Assembly (NCBI RefSeq): GCF_004346225.1
Contig: NZ_SMAJ01000003.1
Coordinates: forward strand, 1-64,000
From: Paralcaligenes ureilyticus
GTDB lineage: Bacteria > Pseudomonadota > Gammaproteobacteria > Burkholderiales > Burkholderiaceae_B
Direction of reading: 5' to 3'
DNA: 64,000 nt
This document shows, one piece after another, positions 8,185 through 20,021 of the stretch. The translations under genes and the position numbers were made by a program. Position 1 is the stretch's first letter. Each line of letters opens with the position of its first letter. A model generated the notes under the pieces. That model was not told the DNA's origin. It was given only the letters and a program-made list of their open reading frames with translations, and made no database searches.

Positions 8185-9914
8185 AACGCATCCGGTTCTA
8201 CGACAGCCCGGTCCTCAATATGCAGATGCCCCTATGGCGCTCGCGCCTGGTGCTGATACTGTTGATGCTGGGTTTTGTGGCGCTGGCGGTCAAGGCTCTT
8301 TATTTGCAGGGCATCTCGACCGAGTTTCTGCAGCAGCAGGGTGAACGCCGTTATGAGCGCACGTTGGTTCTTCCGGCTACACGGGGCAAGATATTCGACC
8401 GCAGCGGCGTCGTTGTGCTGGCATCGAGCGTGCCGGCCAAGGCGATATGGGCGATTCCCGACGACGCCAAAGACGCCACGCCGGCCCAGATTGACGCATT
8501 GAGTAAATTGCTTGATATGTCGGTCAAGGACATACAAAGCCGGCTGGCTAACGAAGACAAGAATTTTGTGTATATCAAACGCCAGGTTTCCCTGGACGTG
8601 GCCGAAAAAGTGGCACATTTGAAAGTACCCGGGTTTCATCAGGAGGGCGAGATGCGGCGCTCCTATCCCGAGGGCGATATTGCCGCGCACCTGGTCGGTT
8701 TTACAAATATCGAAGACAAGGGGATCGATGGGGTCGAGCTGGCCTTCAACTCCGAGCTGTCGGGCCGCCCGGGAAGCCGCCGGGTCATCAAGGACCGTCT
8801 CGGGCGCGTGGTAGAAGACGTGCAGGCGGTGGTGCCCCCGGTCAACGGCCAGGACTTGAGCCTGTCGATCGACGCCGGTTTGCAGTTCGATCTGTACACG
8901 GCGCTCAATAAGGCGATGGACGATCACAAGGCCAAGGCGGCCACCGGGATTATCGTCGACGTGCGTACCGGAGAAATCCTGGCGCTGGCCAATCTGCCTT
9001 CCTACGATCCGAACAATCGCGATGACCGCAAGGGTTCCGCTTTGCGCAATCGGGTCATTACCGATACGTTCGAGCCTGGGTCCATCATGAAGCCGTTTAC
9101 GGCCGCCCTGGCCCTGGATACCGGGCGGATCACGACCTCCACGATGTTCAATACCGGCAATGGCCATTACCGGTATCAGGGTGCGACAATCTCCGATGTC
9201 AGCGCCAACGGCGTTCTGAATGTGGCCGGTATTTTGCGCCGTTCCAGCAATATCGGGATGACGATGATTTCCGAGTTGATGACCTCGCAGGAAATGTGGA
9301 ATAACTTCACCGAGCTGGGTTTTGGCCGCGCGCCGCGGGCCAATTTCCCGGGGGTGGCTTCCGGACGTTTACGCCCATGGGAGCGCTGGCGCCCCATTGA
9401 GCGCGCCACCATGGCTTATGGCTATGGCCTGTCGGTTTCCCTGCTGCAAATCGCCCACGCTTATACGGTATTTGCCCGCAATGGCGACATGGTTTCGCTG
9501 ACTTTGTTAAAGCGCGAGGGCAAGGCAACCAGCGTGCAGATTTTTTCGCCTCGTGTCGCGGGCCTGATCAGGGCGATGCTCGAAGCAGCCGCCGGCCCCG
9601 AGGGCGCCAAACAAAAAGTCCCGGGATATCGCGTGGCCGGCAAGAGCGGAACAGCGCGCCAGATTGTCAACGGCCATTACAGCAAGACGCAATATCGGGG
9701 GTCCTTTGTCGGGTTTGGGCCCGTGTCCAACCCCCGTGTCGTCGTGGCCGTCTCGATCGATGAACCGCATACGGGCGGGTATTACGGCAGCGTCGTCGCC
9801 GGCCCCGTGTTTGCCAGCGTGATGGGCAGCACTTTGCGCCGCCTTGGGGTTCAGCCCGATGCGCCCGTGACCTCGCTGGTCGCCGAAGGCCCTCGTGAGA
9901 AGCAGCGACGATGA
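8181..9914 (+). CDS. ftsI: peptidoglycan transpeptidase FtsI (PBP3)
   Basis: 577-residue class B penicillin-binding protein that cross-links septal peptidoglycan. It has one N-terminal membrane anchor (about 22-41), a pedestal domain, then the transpeptidase domain with SIMK (S301 nucleophile, K304), SSN (355-357) and KSGT (488-491). The partner glycosyltransferase FtsW is encoded in the same cluster. It overlaps both ftsL and murE-murF by 4 bases. Confidence 0.96.
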   Translation: MKRIRFYDSPVLNMQMPLWRSRLVLILLMLGFVALAVKALYLQGISTEFLQQQGERRYERTLVLPATRGKIFDRSGVVVLASSVPAKAIWAIPDDAKDATPAQIDALSKLLDMSVKDIQSRLANEDKNFVYIKRQVSLDVAEKVAHLKVPGFHQEGEMRRSYPEGDIAAHLVGFTNIEDKGIDGVELAFNSELSGRPGSRRVIKDRLGRVVEDVQAVVPPVNGQDLSLSIDAGLQFDLYTALNKAMDDHKAKAATGIIVDVRTGEILALANLPSYDPNNRDDRKGSALRNRVITDTFEPGSIMKPFTAALALDTGRITTSTMFNTGNGHYRYQGATISDVSANGVLNVAGILRRSSNIGMTMISELMTSQEMWNNFTELGFGRAPRANFPGVASGRLRPWERWRPIERATMAYGYGLSVSLLQIAHAYTVFARNGDMVSLTLLKREGKATSVQIFSPRVAGLIRAMLEAAAGPEGAKQKVPGYRVAGKSGTARQIVNGHYSKTQYRGSFVGFGPVSNPRVVVAVSIDEPHTGGYYGSVVAGPVFASVMGSTLRRLGVQPDAPVTSLVAEGPREKQRR

Positions 9915-12703
9915 ACAGCACGCCTAACATCATCGCCTGGCTGCAGGACCGTGTTGCACGCGGTGCGCATCTTTGCCTGGATTCGCGCCAGGTCGCGGCG
10001 GGAGACGTGTTTTTCGCCTGCCCGGGCTTGGCGAGCGATGGCCGCTTATATATGCAGGATGCCATTGGGCGCGGCGCTGCTGCGATCGTCGTGCAGTCGG
10101 GCGACGATGCGTCGGCTGTGACGGTTCCGCTACTCGAGGTGGAAAACCTGCATGCCTTATTGGGTGGCATTGCGCACGCCTGGTATGGCGAACCGTCGCG
10201 CGCGCTGTCGGTGATCGCCGTAACGGGGACCAACGGCAAGACCACGGTAGTCCAGTGGATTGCGGCGGCGCTCAATGCTCAAGGGGTTCCTTGCGGCACC
10301 GTTGGCACACTGGGTGTGAGGCTGCCCGATGGATCGAATCTGGGCGGTGCGCTCACCACGCCCGATGTTTTGACCGTGCATCGCAGCCTGGCGGCGATTC
10401 GCGATGCGGGTGGCACGGCGGCGGCGCTGGAGGCCTCTTCAATCGGGATCGAGCAAGGACGTTTGGAACAGGTTTGCATCGAAATTGCCGGGTTCACCAA
10501 CCTGACGCGCGACCACCTCGATTATCACAAGACTTTGGCCAATTACAAGGCCGCGAAATTTGCATTGTTCAAGTGGCCGGGCTTGCGGGCCGCCGTCATT
10601 AATCTTGACGACCCAGCCGGGGTCGAGTTGAACGGATTGCATCCGGAACTCAAATGCCTGGGATATTCTTTGAGGCACGATAGCACCGCGGGCTTGCGGG
10701 CCCTGGATATTCAAACCGGCACGTATGGCCTGATCTTCAATTTGCTGACGCCTGAAGGCGCGGCCCAGATCGTGACCCGGTTGGTGGGCGAACATAATAT
10801 TTCCAACTTGTTGCTGGTGGCCGGCGTATTGCGTGAATTGGGCTGGAACCTGGTGCGAATCGCGCGTGCACTGGCCGGACTGCACTCGGTGGAAGGCCGT
10901 TTGCAAATCATCGAGCCGTACCCCGTGGGCGATACATCGATTGCCACGCCTTTGGTGGTAGTGGACTATGCGCATACTCCCGATGCCCTGGCGCGTGCAC
11001 TGCAAGCCTTGCGCGAGGTGGCCAATGTTCGTGGCGGCCGCCTTATATGCGTATTTGGCTGCGGCGGCAGCCGCGACACGGGCAAACGTCCGATCATGGG
11101 CGGGATTGCCGGCGCGCAGGCCGATACAGTCATCCTCACCAGCGATAATCCGCGTGCGGAAGATCCGCAGGCCATCGTTGATCAAATTATTGCCGGCATG
11201 GCAGCTCGGCCAAGGGTGGAACTGGATCGCGCCCATGCGATTCTTGCCGCGATATGGGGGGCAAACGCCAATGATGTGGTTTTACTGGCAGGCAAAGGTC
11301 ATGAAACCTATCAGGAAGCCGGCGTAGAGCGCAAACCCTTCGATGACCGCGAGTGGGCCCGCTTTGCGCTGTGCTGGCAGCGTGGCCTGACCCTGTCGAC
11401 CGATACGCGCAGCATCGGTGCGGGTCAGTTGTTCGTCGCGCTCAAGGGCGAATTTTTTGATGGCCATCGGCATTTGGCCCAAGCGCTGTCGGCCGGTGCG
11501 TGCGCGGCCATGGTTTCGCATCGCGATCCCGCTGTCTCTTTGCCCCAGTTTGAACTGGGCGATACGCGTGCGGCCCTGATCAAGATCGGTACAGCGTGGC
11601 GCCGGCTCTTTCAGTTGCCGGCGATTGCGGTCACCGGCAGCAACGGCAAAACGACCACCAAGGAAATGATCGCATCCATCTTGCGGGCATGGGTAGGCGC
11701 CGAGGCCGCGTTGGCCACCGCCGGCAATCTGAACAACGATATTGGCGTGCCTCTTACCTTGCTGCGTTTGCGTGCCGGCCATCGCGCGGCGGTGTTCGAG
11801 CTTGGAATGAATCATCCGCACGAGATTGCCGGCTTGGCCGAAATGGCCCAGGCTACCGTTGGATTGGTCAACAATGCGCAACGCGAACACCAGGAGTTCA
11901 TGCATTCGGTTCATGCCGTGGCCGTCGAAAATGGCGCAGTGCTGAGCGCTTTGCCGGCCGATGGCGTTGCGGTGTTTCCAGGCGATGATTCCTACACCGA
12001 CGTGTGGGTGGATCTGTCGGGCTCGCGCAAAATCCTGCGGTTCGGTTTTGATTCGCATTTTGATGTGTATGCCGATCAGATTCATGTGCAGCCTCGCGGC
12101 ACGCAATGTCAGCTGCATACGCCCGCCGGGGTTGCGGCGGTCACGCTCGCTGCACCCGGGGTGCATAACTTGCGCAACGCCCTGGCCGCCGCCGCGTGTG
12201 CGAGTGCAGCCGGAGCCCCGCTTGAGGCTATCGTGCAGGGCCTAGCGGCGTTCAACCCGGTTTCGGGCCGCATGCGGTCTTATCCTCTGGCCGGCGGGTA
12301 TCAACTGATCGACGACTCGTACAACGCCAATCCGGATTCCGTGCGTGCCGCCATCGATGTGCTGGCTGCGCTTTCGGGCAGGAGAATACTGGTGCTGGGC
12401 GATATGGCCGAGGTAGGCGCCAACGGCCCGGCCATGCACACCGAGGTGGGCGCCTATGCGCATGAACGAGGTATTGATGAATTGCTGGCTTTTGGCCCAG
12501 CTGCGCAAAGCTCGGCCCAGGCGTTTGGCAGCCACGCCAGCGCCTTTGACACGATTGATGCCCTGGTCGCCCATCTGATGACGCTTCTCCCGGCAAATGT
12601 TTTGGTCAAAGGGTCGCGCAGCACCCGTATGGAAAGAGTCGTGCAGGCGCTACAGGCGCGGCTCACACAACAACAAGAAGAGGGGGCGCGCCATGCTACT
12701 TGA
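9911..12703 (+). CDS. murE-murF: fused MurE-MurF ligase
   Basis: 930-residue bifunctional Mur ligase in one uninterrupted frame. The N-terminal half (about 1-485) is MurE: P-loop TGTNGKTT (105-112), the Ser-Ser/Thr-rich UDP-MurNAc-dipeptide region, and DNPR (412-415), the motif that selects meso-diaminopimelate over lysine. The C-terminal half (about 490-930) is Mur[20 protein letters not shown]-loop TGSNGKTT (575-582), and the late DSYNANPDS motif; it adds D-Ala-D-Ala. The join at about 480-495 has almost no linker. Stand-alone MurE and MurF are about 490 and 450 residues, so both are complete. The fusion is known in Bordetella and relatives and supports the family placement. It overlaps ftsI (ATGA) and mraY (11 bases). 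Confidence 0.96.
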   Translation: MNSTPNIIAWLQDRVARGAHLCLDSRQVAAGDVFFACPGLASDGRLYMQDAIGRGAAAIVVQSGDDASAVTVPLLEVENLHALLGGIAHAWYGEPSRALSVIAVTGTNGKTTVVQWIAAALNAQGVPCGTVGTLGVRLPDGSNLGGALTTPDVLTVHRSLAAIRDAGGTAAALEASSIGIEQGRLEQVCIEIAGFTNLTRDHLDYHKTLANYKAAKFALFKWPGLRAAVINLDDPAGVELNGLHPELKCLGYSLRHDSTAGLRALDIQTGTYGLIFNLLTPEGAAQIVTRLVGEHNISNLLLVAGVLRELGWNLVRIARALAGLHSVEGRLQIIEPYPVGDTSIATPLVVVDYAHTPDALARALQALREVANVRGGRLICVFGCGGSRDTGKRPIMGGIAGAQADTVILTSDNPRAEDPQAIVDQIIAGMAARPRVELDRAHAILAAIWGANANDVVLLAGKGHETYQEAGVERKPFDDREWARFALCWQRGLTLSTDTRSIGAGQLFVALKGEFFDGHRHLAQALSAGACAAMVSHRDPAVSLPQFELGDTRAALIKIGTAWRRLFQLPAIAVTGSNGKTTTKEMIASILRAWVGAEAALATAGNLNNDIGVPLTLLRLRAGHRAAVFELGMNHPHEIAGLAEMAQATVGLVNNAQREHQEFMHSVHAVAVENGAVLSALPADGVAVFPGDDSYTDVWVDLSGSRKILRFGFDSHFDVYADQIHVQPRGTQCQLHTPAGVAAVTLAAPGVHNLRNALAAAACASAAGAPLEAIVQGLAAFNPVSGRMRSYPLAGGYQLIDDSYNANPDSVRAAIDVLAALSGRRILVLGDMAEVGANGPAMHTEVGAYAHERGIDELLAFGPAAQSSAQAFGSHASAFDTIDALVAHLMTLLPANVLVKGSRSTRMERVVQALQARLTQQQEEGARHAT

Positions 12704-13865
12704 AATAGCCCGCTGGCTATCCGATGCTCATATCCGCGCTTTCAGCGTATTTGAATATATTACGTTTCGCGCGGTCCTGGCTTGCGGCACGGCTTTGTTC
12801 ATTGGACTGCTGGCCGGCCCATGGGTCATACGCAAGTTGACCGAAATGAAAATTGGCCAGGCGGTGCGCAGTTATGGGCCTGAGTCCCATTTGAAAAAAA
12901 CCGGCACGCCGACGATGGGCGGGGTTCTGATACTGATTTCGATCGGCGTAAGCACCTTGCTGTGGGCCGACTGGACCAACCGTTTCGTGTGGGTGGTGTT
13001 GCTGGTGACGTTCGGCTTTGGCGGGATCGGCTGGGCGGATGATTACAAGAAGGTGGTGAACCACGACCCGGAAGGTATGTCGGCACGCAAAAAATTTTTC
13101 TGGCAAGCCCTGATCGGCATTGTGGCGGCGGTTTACCTGGCATTCGCCGTTGCCGCTCCGGCCAATACTGAATTGTGGCCTTTGTTTCGCGACTGGGTGA
13201 CCAGCGGCTTTACCATGGCGTTGCCCACTCGCGCCGACTTGATTGTGCCGTTTTTCAAAAGCGTTAGTTATCCCTTGGGTGTGTTCGGCTTTGTGGCGCT
13301 CACCTGGTGTGTGATCGTGGGCGCGAGCAACGCGGTAAACCTGACCGACGGCCTGGATGGCCTGGCTATTATGCCCACGGTCATGGTGGGTAGCGCGCTG
13401 GGGATTTTTGCCTACGTCGTCGGGCGGGTCGACTACTCTCGGTATTTACTGTTCCCCTACATTCCCGGTGCCTCCGAGCTTATGGTTCTGTGCGCGGCTA
13501 TCGCTGGAGCAGGCCTTGCGTTCCTGTGGTTCAACGCCTATCCCGCCCAGGTGTTCATGGGCGATGTAGGGGCGCTGGCGTTGGGCGGCGCGTTGGGCAC
13601 GATCGCCGTTATCGTGCGCCAGGAAATTGTCCTTTTCATTATGGGGGGCGTGTTTGTGGCCGAAACGCTCTCGGTCATGCTCCAGGTGGCGTACTTCAAG
13701 TACACCAAAAAACGCTACGGGCAGGGGCGGCGCATCTTGCGCATGGCGCCCCTGCATCATCATTTCGAGGTAGGCGGCTGGAAGGAAACACAGGTGGTGG
13801 TTCGTTTCTGGATTATCAGCATGATGTTGGTGCTTATCGGTCTGGCAACGCTGAAATTACGATGA
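12693..13865 (+). CDS. mraY: phospho-MurNAc-pentapeptide translocase MraY
   Basis: 390-residue integral membrane enzyme with about ten membrane segments that transfers phospho-MurNAc-pentapeptide to undecaprenyl phosphate, making lipid I. The start is ATG 12693 ([10 protein letters not shown]), preceded by an AGAAGAGGGGG purine tract inside the end of murF. Conserved motifs are TPTMGG, the Mg-binding [10 protein letters not shown] and the MAPLHHHFE loop near the C-terminus. It overlaps murD by ATGA. Confidence 0.96.
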   Translation: MLLEIARWLSDAHIRAFSVFEYITFRAVLACGTALFIGLLAGPWVIRKLTEMKIGQAVRSYGPESHLKKTGTPTMGGVLILISIGVSTLLWADWTNRFVWVVLLVTFGFGGIGWADDYKKVVNHDPEGMSARKKFFWQALIGIVAAVYLAFAVAAPANTELWPLFRDWVTSGFTMALPTRADLIVPFFKSVSYPLGVFGFVALTWCVIVGASNAVNLTDGLDGLAIMPTVMVGSALGIFAYVVGRVDYSRYLLFPYIPGASELMVLCAAIAGAGLAFLWFNAYPAQVFMGDVGALALGGALGTIAVIVRQEIVLFIMGGVFVAETLSVMLQVAYFKYTKKRYGQGRRILRMAPLHHHFEVGGWKETQVVVRFWIISMMLVLIGLATLKLR

Positions 13866-15391
13866 ATACAATGTCTTTTCCTTCCATTCGCGCCGGTTCC
13901 CTAATCCTGATTCTGGGCTTGGGAGAAACCGGTGCGGCTGCGGCCCTTTGGTGTGCCGAGCATGGCGCTCGTTTGCGGATTCTCGATACCCGCAAACAGC
14001 CCGGCGCCTGGGATGCCCTGCATGCGGGGCTGGGTGAAAGGGACGCCGACTGCCGTTTTGGCCCGGACAGCCTGAACGAAGACGCCTTGAGCGATGTGCA
14101 AAGCATTGTCATCAGTCCTGGACTGTCGCCCCTGGATGAACCGGTGCGATCCTTTTTGTCCATGGCGTCGGCTCGTCGGATCGAGGTGATCGGCGAGATC
14201 GAACTATTTGCCCGGGCACTCTCGGATATGGCCTCTCAGGGCTATCAGCCCAAAGTACTGGCCATTACCGGCACCAACGGCAAAACAACGGTCACTGCAC
14301 TGACACGCCGTTTGTGCGAGGCGGGCGGTTTGAGCGCGTGCGCCGCAGGCAATATCAGTCCGGCGGCATTGACGGCTTTGCGCGACGCGTGCGCCGGCGG
14401 CAAGTTGCCTGATGTCTGGGTGCTCGAGTTGTCGAGCTTTCAGCTTGAATCCACTCAAACTCTCGCGCCCGACGCGGCAGCGGTGCTCAATGTGACCCAG
14501 GATCATCTGGACTGGCATGGTTCCATGAAGGCCTATGCGGCAGCCAAAGGCCGTCTTCTGGCGATGGCGAAAGTGGCCGTTGTCAATCGCGATGACCCGG
14601 TTGTGGCGGCGATGGTGCCCGACATCAAGGGGCTGTCGGTACGCACGTTCGGGCGCAGCGCGCCCACTTTGTGCGGCGACCTGGGTTTCGAGAGCGGCAA
14701 CGATGTGCGTTGGCTGGCAGCGGCCGATACGATGGATTTTGATGAGCCGCTCGCCCGCCCAAAACGCAGGAAGGTCGAGGCCGAGCCCTCGCGGGAGGCG
14801 GGCCGCGTGACTCGTCTTATGCCGACAGACGCCTTGCAGATAAAGGGTACTCACAATGCCCTGAATGCGCTTGCGGCGCTGGCGCTGGTGCGTGCGCTGG
14901 GCCTGGGATGGGCGGCGGTGTTGCCGGCGTTGCGCGATTATCGCGGTGAGCCGCATCGGGTCGAGTTTTTGCGCAGCATAGCCGGTGTTGATTTCGTTGA
15001 AGACAGCAAGGGCACCAATGTGGGTGCAACGGTGGCAGCGCTTGAAGGTCTGGGCCAGAAAGTGGTGCTGATTGCCGGAGGCCTGGGAAAAGGACAGGAT
15101 TTTTCGCCTTTGGCCGCTGTGGTGCGGGAACATGCCAGAGCTGTCCTGCTGATTGGCCAGGATGGTCCGGTTATCGGGCAAGCCCTGGCCGAATGTGGCG
15201 TCGCGCTCGAACATGTCGATACGCTGGAGGCGGCGGTGACGCGCGGCCTTGAGCTGGCACAGGCCGGAGATGCCGTGTTGCTGTCGCCCGCCTGCGCAAG
15301 CATGGATATGTTCAGGAATTACGGCCATCGCGCTCAGGTGTTTGTCCAGGCAGTGCAGGCATTGGCGTTGGCTCACGGAGAACTGACATGA
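13862..15391 (+). CDS. murD: UDP-MurNAc-L-Ala:D-Glu ligase MurD
   Basis: 509-residue cytoplasmic Mur ligase adding D-glutamate. The start is ATG 13862 ([12 protein letters not shown]), overlapping the mraY stop; the frame is open further upstream but only as antisense-like reading through mraY. It has an N-terminal Rossmann-like UMAG-binding domain ([11 protein letters not shown]), the P-loop [19 protein letters not shown], and a C-terminal domain with EDSKGTN. It is somewhat longer than E. coli MurD (438) because of an insertion around 285-320 (the [16 protein letters not shown] stretch), which is basic and probably a surface loop. Confidence 0.95.
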   Translation: MNTMSFPSIRAGSLILILGLGETGAAAALWCAEHGARLRILDTRKQPGAWDALHAGLGERDADCRFGPDSLNEDALSDVQSIVISPGLSPLDEPVRSFLSMASARRIEVIGEIELFARALSDMASQGYQPKVLAITGTNGKTTVTALTRRLCEAGGLSACAAGNISPAALTALRDACAGGKLPDVWVLELSSFQLESTQTLAPDAAAVLNVTQDHLDWHGSMKAYAAAKGRLLAMAKVAVVNRDDPVVAAMVPDIKGLSVRTFGRSAPTLCGDLGFESGNDVRWLAAADTMDFDEPLARPKRRKVEAEPSREAGRVTRLMPTDALQIKGTHNALNALAALALVRALGLGWAAVLPALRDYRGEPHRVEFLRSIAGVDFVEDSKGTNVGATVAALEGLGQKVVLIAGGLGKGQDFSPLAAVVREHARAVLLIGQDGPVIGQALAECGVALEHVDTLEAAVTRGLELAQAGDAVLLSPACASMDMFRNYGHRAQVFVQAVQALALAHGELT

Positions 15392-16581
15392 GCGTGTTTT
15401 CGGGCCTCACCTCAGGCGTTAATGCCGTGCGTCCCGGGCGTACGACGATGCCCAATTTCGATGTGGCCATTGTGATCACGGTCGTCGCCTTATTGTTGTT
15501 CGGCCTGCTGATGGTGTATTCGGCCTCGATCGCGCTGGCCGACGGCCATCGTTATCAGAGCTATGGGCGGTTTTATTTCGCAAGCCGCCATGGCTTGTTC
15601 ATTTGCGCCGGGCTGTTGTGCTCGGCCTTTGTCATGGGTATTCCCATGCAGGTGTGGCAAAAATTCGCCGTGCCCCTGTTTTTGCTCAGTTTGGTGTTGC
15701 TGCTGATTGTGCTGGTGCCCGGCGTGGGCCGCGAAGTCAATGGCGCGCGTCGCTGGCTGCCCCTGGGGCCTCTGAATTTCCAGCCATCGGAGTTGATGAA
15801 GATAACCATACTGTTGTATGCGGCCGATTACACCGTGCGCAAGCAAGAGCACATGCAAAGTTTTTTCCGCGGATTTTTGCCTATGTCGTTCGCTCTGGCC
15901 GCAGTGGGCATTGTGCTGCTGCTCGAGCCCGATCTGGGCGCCTTCATGGTGATCGTGGCGATCGCGGTGGGTATTTTGTTTATGGGCGGCATCAATGGCA
16001 AGCTGTTTTCGAGCCTGCTGGCGATTTTGTTCGGCAGCTTTCTGGCCCTGATCTGGATCTCGCCCTGGCGCCGGGGGCGCCTGTTTGCCTATCTCGATCC
16101 CTGGAATCCCGACAATGCCTACGGCAGTGCTTATCAGTTGTCGCATTCGCTTATTGCCTTGGGGCGCGGCGAGTGGTTCGGCGTAGGCCTGGGCGCCAGT
16201 GTCGAGAAGCTCCATTATTTACCCGAGGCGCATACCGATTTCATTGTGGCCGTCATTGGCGAAGAACTGGGTTTTGTCGGCCTGATGTGCCTGATTGGGT
16301 TGTTCGTGTTCCTGGTGTGGCGCGGTTTCGATATCGGCCGCCAGTCCATCGCGATGGAACGAATTTTCAATGGCCTGGTGGCCCAGGGGGTGGCTTTGTG
16401 GTTTGGCGTGCAAACCTTCATCAACGTCGGTGTGTGTGTGGGCCTGTTGCCTACCAAGGGCCTGACGTTGCCCCTGGTCAGCTATGGCGGATCCGGCATC
16501 GTCATGAATTTGTGTGCAGTGGCGTTGTTGCTGCGTGTGGATTATGAAAACCGCAACATGATGCGAGGCAAGCGGACATGA
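15388..16581 (+). CDS. ftsW: septal peptidoglycan glycosyltransferase FtsW
   Basis: 397-residue SEDS-family polytopic protein that polymerises glycan strands at the septum together with FtsI. It has about ten membrane segments. Motifs include the large-loop [42 protein letters not shown] and the C-terminal [14 protein letters not shown]. The N-terminal 25 residues before the first membrane segment ([18 protein letters not shown]) are polar. It overlaps murD and murG by 4 bases each. Confidence 0.96.
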   Translation: MSVFSGLTSGVNAVRPGRTTMPNFDVAIVITVVALLLFGLLMVYSASIALADGHRYQSYGRFYFASRHGLFICAGLLCSAFVMGIPMQVWQKFAVPLFLLSLVLLLIVLVPGVGREVNGARRWLPLGPLNFQPSELMKITILLYAADYTVRKQEHMQSFFRGFLPMSFALAAVGIVLLLEPDLGAFMVIVAIAVGILFMGGINGKLFSSLLAILFGSFLALIWISPWRRGRLFAYLDPWNPDNAYGSAYQLSHSLIALGRGEWFGVGLGASVEKLHYLPEAHTDFIVAVIGEELGFVGLMCLIGLFVFLVWRGFDIGRQSIAMERIFNGLVAQGVALWFGVQTFINVGVCVGLLPTKGLTLPLVSYGGSGIVMNLCAVALLLRVDYENRNMMRGKRT

Positions 16582-17651
16582 AACCTCGTACTTTACTTAT
16601 TATGGCCGGCGGCACAGGTGGCCACATCATGCCGGGGCTTGCCGTAGCCCAGGAGATGAAGACCCGTGGCTGGCAAGTATTGTGGCTGGGCCATCCACAG
16701 CATATGGAAGGCCGGCTGGTTCCGGCGCAGGGTATCGAGCTGGAGCCTTTGTATTTCGGCGGAGTGCGGGGCAAGGGCGTTGCCGCCTTGCTTAAATTGC
16801 CGCTGACTTTGGCCAGCGCGTGCTGGCAGGCTTTGGGTAGCCTGAAAAAAATACGTCCCGATGTCGTTCTGGGCATGGGCGGGTACGTGGCGTTTCCGGG
16901 TGGCCTGATGGCGGCCTTGCGCCGCATTCCCCTGGTCATCCACGAGCAGAATGCGGTCGCCGGAACGGCCAATCGCTGGTTGGCGAAAATCGCCAACCAG
17001 GTGCTGGTGGGGTTCCCGGGGGCTTTGCCCGACGCCATTATGGTGGGTAACCCGGTCAGGCAGCGCCTGGCCGAGGTGGCCGCCGCGGAGCAGCGGTACG
17101 GTTCGCGTCAGGGCCCGTTGCGGCTGTTGGTGGTGGGCGGCAGCCTGGGCTCTCAGACCTTGAACAAGGTGATCCCCTTCGCGCTGGCGCAGCTGGCTCC
17201 CGATGAACGCCCGGTGGTGGTGCATCAGACGGGAGAGCGGCATCTGAACCAGGTGCGCGCGGCCTATGAACAAGTCGGTGTGCCGGCCCAATGCCATGCC
17301 TTTATCGACGACATGGCCGGATCCCTGGCCAACGCCGATCTGCTGATATGCCGCGCCGGGGCGATGACGGTCGCTGAAGTGGCGGCCGTGGGTGTCGCCG
17401 CCTTGTTTATCCCGTTGCTTAATGCGATCGATGATCATCAAACGGCCAATGCGCGCTATCTGAGCGATTGCAAGGGAGCATGGTTGAAAAATCAGAAAGA
17501 ATTTTCCGCCGATTGGCTGGCGCAGTGGATGCGTGAACGTACTCGTACGGAGCTGGCCTTGGTGGCGCAGCATGCCCATGAGCATGCCCGCTTGAACGCG
17601 ACACAGCAGATAGCCGATGCGTGCGAACAGGCGTTGGAGATGCCCGCATGA
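16578..17651 (+). CDS. murG: lipid II synthase MurG
   Basis: 357-residue GT28 glycosyltransferase at the inner face of the membrane. It transfers GlcNAc from UDP-GlcNAc to lipid I. The N-terminal GGTGGH motif (11-16), the HEQNAVAG motif and the C-terminal UDP-binding [10 protein letters not shown] segment are present. Overlaps with ftsW and murC (ATGA type) place it in the same transcript. Confidence 0.96.
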   Translation: MKPRTLLIMAGGTGGHIMPGLAVAQEMKTRGWQVLWLGHPQHMEGRLVPAQGIELEPLYFGGVRGKGVAALLKLPLTLASACWQALGSLKKIRPDVVLGMGGYVAFPGGLMAALRRIPLVIHEQNAVAGTANRWLAKIANQVLVGFPGALPDAIMVGNPVRQRLAEVAAAEQRYGSRQGPLRLLVVGGSLGSQTLNKVIPFALAQLAPDERPVVVHQTGERHLNQVRAAYEQVGVPAQCHAFIDDMAGSLANADLLICRAGAMTVAEVAAVGVAALFIPLLNAIDDHQTANARYLSDCKGAWLKNQKEFSADWLAQWMRERTRTELALVAQHAHEHARLNATQQIADACEQALEMPA

Positions 17652-19054
17652 AACATAGAATTCAACATATCCATTTTGTCGGCATCGGCGGCTCGGGCAT
17701 GAGCGGGATCGCCGAGGTTTTGCTGAATTTGGGGTACACCGTCAGCGGTTCCGATATGCAGGAGTCGGCAGTCACGCGCCGGCTGGCGAGCCTGGGCGCG
17801 CGAGTGAGCATTGGCCACGCGGCCGAGCACATACAGGGGGCGGGCGCGCTGGTGACTTCGACAGCGGTGACGGCCGGCAACCCCGAGGTGCTGGCCGCGC
17901 GCGCGGCGCATATTCCGGTGGTTCCGCGCGCGCTGATGTTGGCCGAGCTGATGCGTTTGAAGCGTGGCATTGCGGTGGCGGGCACGCATGGCAAGACCAC
18001 CACCACCAGCCTGGTGGCAAGCGTGCTGGCGGCGGGCGACCTGGATCCGACATTTGTAATCGGCGGGCGTCTGAACTCGGCGGGCGCCAATGCCCGCCTG
18101 GGCCAGGGCGAATACATCGTGGTCGAAGCGGACGAGTCCGATGCGTCGTTCCTGAATTTGCTGCCGGTCATGGCGATCGTAACGAACATAGACGCCGATC
18201 ACATGGATACGTATGGTCACGATGTGGCCCGCCTCAAAAGCGCCTTTATCGAATTTACACACAAGCTGCCTTTCTACGGCAGTGCGGTCCTGTGCAGCGA
18301 CGACGCCAATGTGCGCGAGATCATCCCCTTTGTTTCGCGCCCGGTCACGACTTACGGCACCAATGCCGATGCCCTGGTGCGCGCCACCCATGTGCGCGCC
18401 GAGGGCACGAAGATGTACTTTGACGTGGAGCGCCGCATGGCGGCGGGAATTTTGCCCGGTCTGTCGATCGTTTTGAATTTGCCCGGCCGGCATAACGTTC
18501 TGAATGCTCTGGCGGCGATTGCGGTGGCGACCGAATTGAGCGTTCCTGATGCGGCGATTGCCCAGGCGCTTGCCGCCTTCAATGGGGTGGGCCGTCGCTT
18601 TACGCAGGTGGGCGATTTTGCCGTCTCCGATGGGCATGGCGGCGGCTCCTTCACGTTGGTTGATGACTATGGGCATCACCCGGCCGAGATGGCGGCCACG
18701 CTGGCGGCTGCGCGCGGCGCCTGGCCTGCCCGCCGGATCGTTCTGGCGTTTCAACCCCATCGCTATACCCGCACGCGGGATTGCTTTGAAGATTTCGTGC
18801 AGGTTTTAAGTTCGGCCGATGCCGTGTTGCTCACGGATGTCTATCCGGCCGGCGAGGCGCCTCTGGTGGCCGCCGATGGGCGTGCCTTGAGCCGCGCCTT
18901 GCGCGTGGCCGGCAAGGTAGAACCTTTATTTATCGAGGATGTCGCCGATCTGGCGCAAGCCATATTGAATTTTGTGCAACGTGACGATGTGGTGATTGTC
19001 ATGGGGGCTGGGTCTATCGCCAAGGTGCCCGCGCAAATAGGAGAGCTGGCATGA
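17648..19054 (+). CDS. murC: UDP-MurNAc:L-Ala ligase MurC
   Basis: 468-residue Mur ligase adding the first amino acid of the stem peptide. The start is ATG 17648 ([20 protein letters not shown]), which overlaps the murG stop; an upstream in-frame start at 17621 would lie inside murG. It has the N-terminal [14 protein letters not shown] nucleotide-binding loop, P-loop [18 protein letters not shown], and the YGHHPAE motif in the central domain. It overlaps ddl by 4 bases. Confidence 0.96.
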   Translation: MKHRIQHIHFVGIGGSGMSGIAEVLLNLGYTVSGSDMQESAVTRRLASLGARVSIGHAAEHIQGAGALVTSTAVTAGNPEVLAARAAHIPVVPRALMLAELMRLKRGIAVAGTHGKTTTTSLVASVLAAGDLDPTFVIGGRLNSAGANARLGQGEYIVVEADESDASFLNLLPVMAIVTNIDADHMDTYGHDVARLKSAFIEFTHKLPFYGSAVLCSDDANVREIIPFVSRPVTTYGTNADALVRATHVRAEGTKMYFDVERRMAAGILPGLSIVLNLPGRHNVLNALAAIAVATELSVPDAAIAQALAAFNGVGRRFTQVGDFAVSDGHGGGSFTLVDDYGHHPAEMAATLAAARGAWPARRIVLAFQPHRYTRTRDCFEDFVQVLSSADAVLLTDVYPAGEAPLVAADGRALSRALRVAGKVEPLFIEDVADLAQAILNFVQRDDVVIVMGAGSIAKVPAQIGELA

Positions 19055-20019
19055 GTGAAGATTTTGGCCGCGTCGGGGTCTTGTACGGTGGTTGTTCGGC
19101 CGAGCGCGAGGTGTCCCTCATGTCGGGCCAGGGCGTCCATGCGGCCTTGAAAAGCGTCGGCGTTGACGCCTATTTGTTCGATACGGGCAAGCAGGACCTG
19201 GCCGAGCTCATGAACGCCCGCTTTGATCGCGTTTTCATCGCGCTGCATGGGCGCTATGGCGAAGACGGCACCTTGCAAGGGGCGCTGGAGCTGATGCGAC
19301 TGCCCTATACCGGCAGTGGTCCTTTGGCGTCCAGCCTGGCCATGGACAAAATCATGACCAAGAAGGTCTGGATTGCACAGGGGCTGCCGACTCCGAAATT
19401 CGCAATTTTGACGGGTGAGTCCGACCTGGCGGGCGCCATGGAGAATCTGGGCTTGCCGCTCATTATCAAACCGCCGCATGAAGGTTCGACGCTGGGAGTG
19501 GCCAAGGTGGGCCGGCGTGAAGAGATGCTGGCCGCCTATCGCCAGGCCGCCAGGTACGATGCCGATGTTTTAGCCGAGCAGTTCATTCGCGGCCGTGAAC
19601 TGACGGTCGCGATTCTTGGAAAAGGCAGGAATGCGCGGGCCTTGCCCGTGATCGAAATTGTGGCGCCTGCGGGCAACTACGACTACGAACACAAGTATGT
19701 GTCCAACGATACGCAATACATTTGCCCCGCCAGGCTTGATGCCGCTTTAAGCGGGGAAATCATGGCGCTGTCCGAGCAGGCCTTTGCGGCGCTGGGATGC
19801 GAGGGCTGGGGGCGTGCCGATTTCATGCTGGATGCGGACAATCGGCCATGGCTGCTTGAGATGAATACATCGCCCGGCATGACGAGCCACTCGCTGGTGC
19901 CGATGGGCGCCAAGGCGGCGGGGATGAGCTACGCCCAGTTGTGCGTGGCGATTCTTGCCAGTGCTTCGTGCAAGGTTCAAGCGCCTCCCGACGGCCCTAC
20001 AAAGCAGGAGGCGACGTAA
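19051..20019 (+). CDS. ddl: D-alanine--D-alanine ligase
   Basis: 322-residue ATP-grasp enzyme making the D-Ala-D-Ala dipeptide that the MurF half of the fusion uses. Seen are [14 protein letters not shown] near the N-terminus, the LHGRYGEDG motif, the ATP-grasp lysines ([13 protein letters not shown]) and the Mg-binding [16 protein letters not shown]. Position within dcw corresponds to ddlB of E. coli. There is a two-base gap to the ftsQ start. Confidence 0.96.
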   Translation: MSEDFGRVGVLYGGCSAEREVSLMSGQGVHAALKSVGVDAYLFDTGKQDLAELMNARFDRVFIALHGRYGEDGTLQGALELMRLPYTGSGPLASSLAMDKIMTKKVWIAQGLPTPKFAILTGESDLAGAMENLGLPLIIKPPHEGSTLGVAKVGRREEMLAAYRQAARYDADVLAEQFIRGRELTVAILGKGRNARALPVIEIVAPAGNYDYEHKYVSNDTQYICPARLDAALSGEIMALSEQAFAALGCEGWGRADFMLDADNRPWLLEMNTSPGMTSHSLVPMGAKAAGMSYAQLCVAILASASCKVQAPPDGPTKQEAT

Positions 20020-20021
20020 TC

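Noticed and set aside
8232-9167. 311-codon open frame antisense to ftsI
   Set aside because: Shadow of the ftsI reading frame; its translation is rich in His, Arg and Gln without any recognisable domain.
14204-15376. 390-codon open frame antisense to murD
   Set aside because: No recognisable domain; murD motifs are intact on the plus strand.
15603-16547. 314-codon plus-strand frame inside ftsW
   Set aside because: Alternative frame of ftsW; composition is dominated by Arg, Gly and His and lacks membrane segments.
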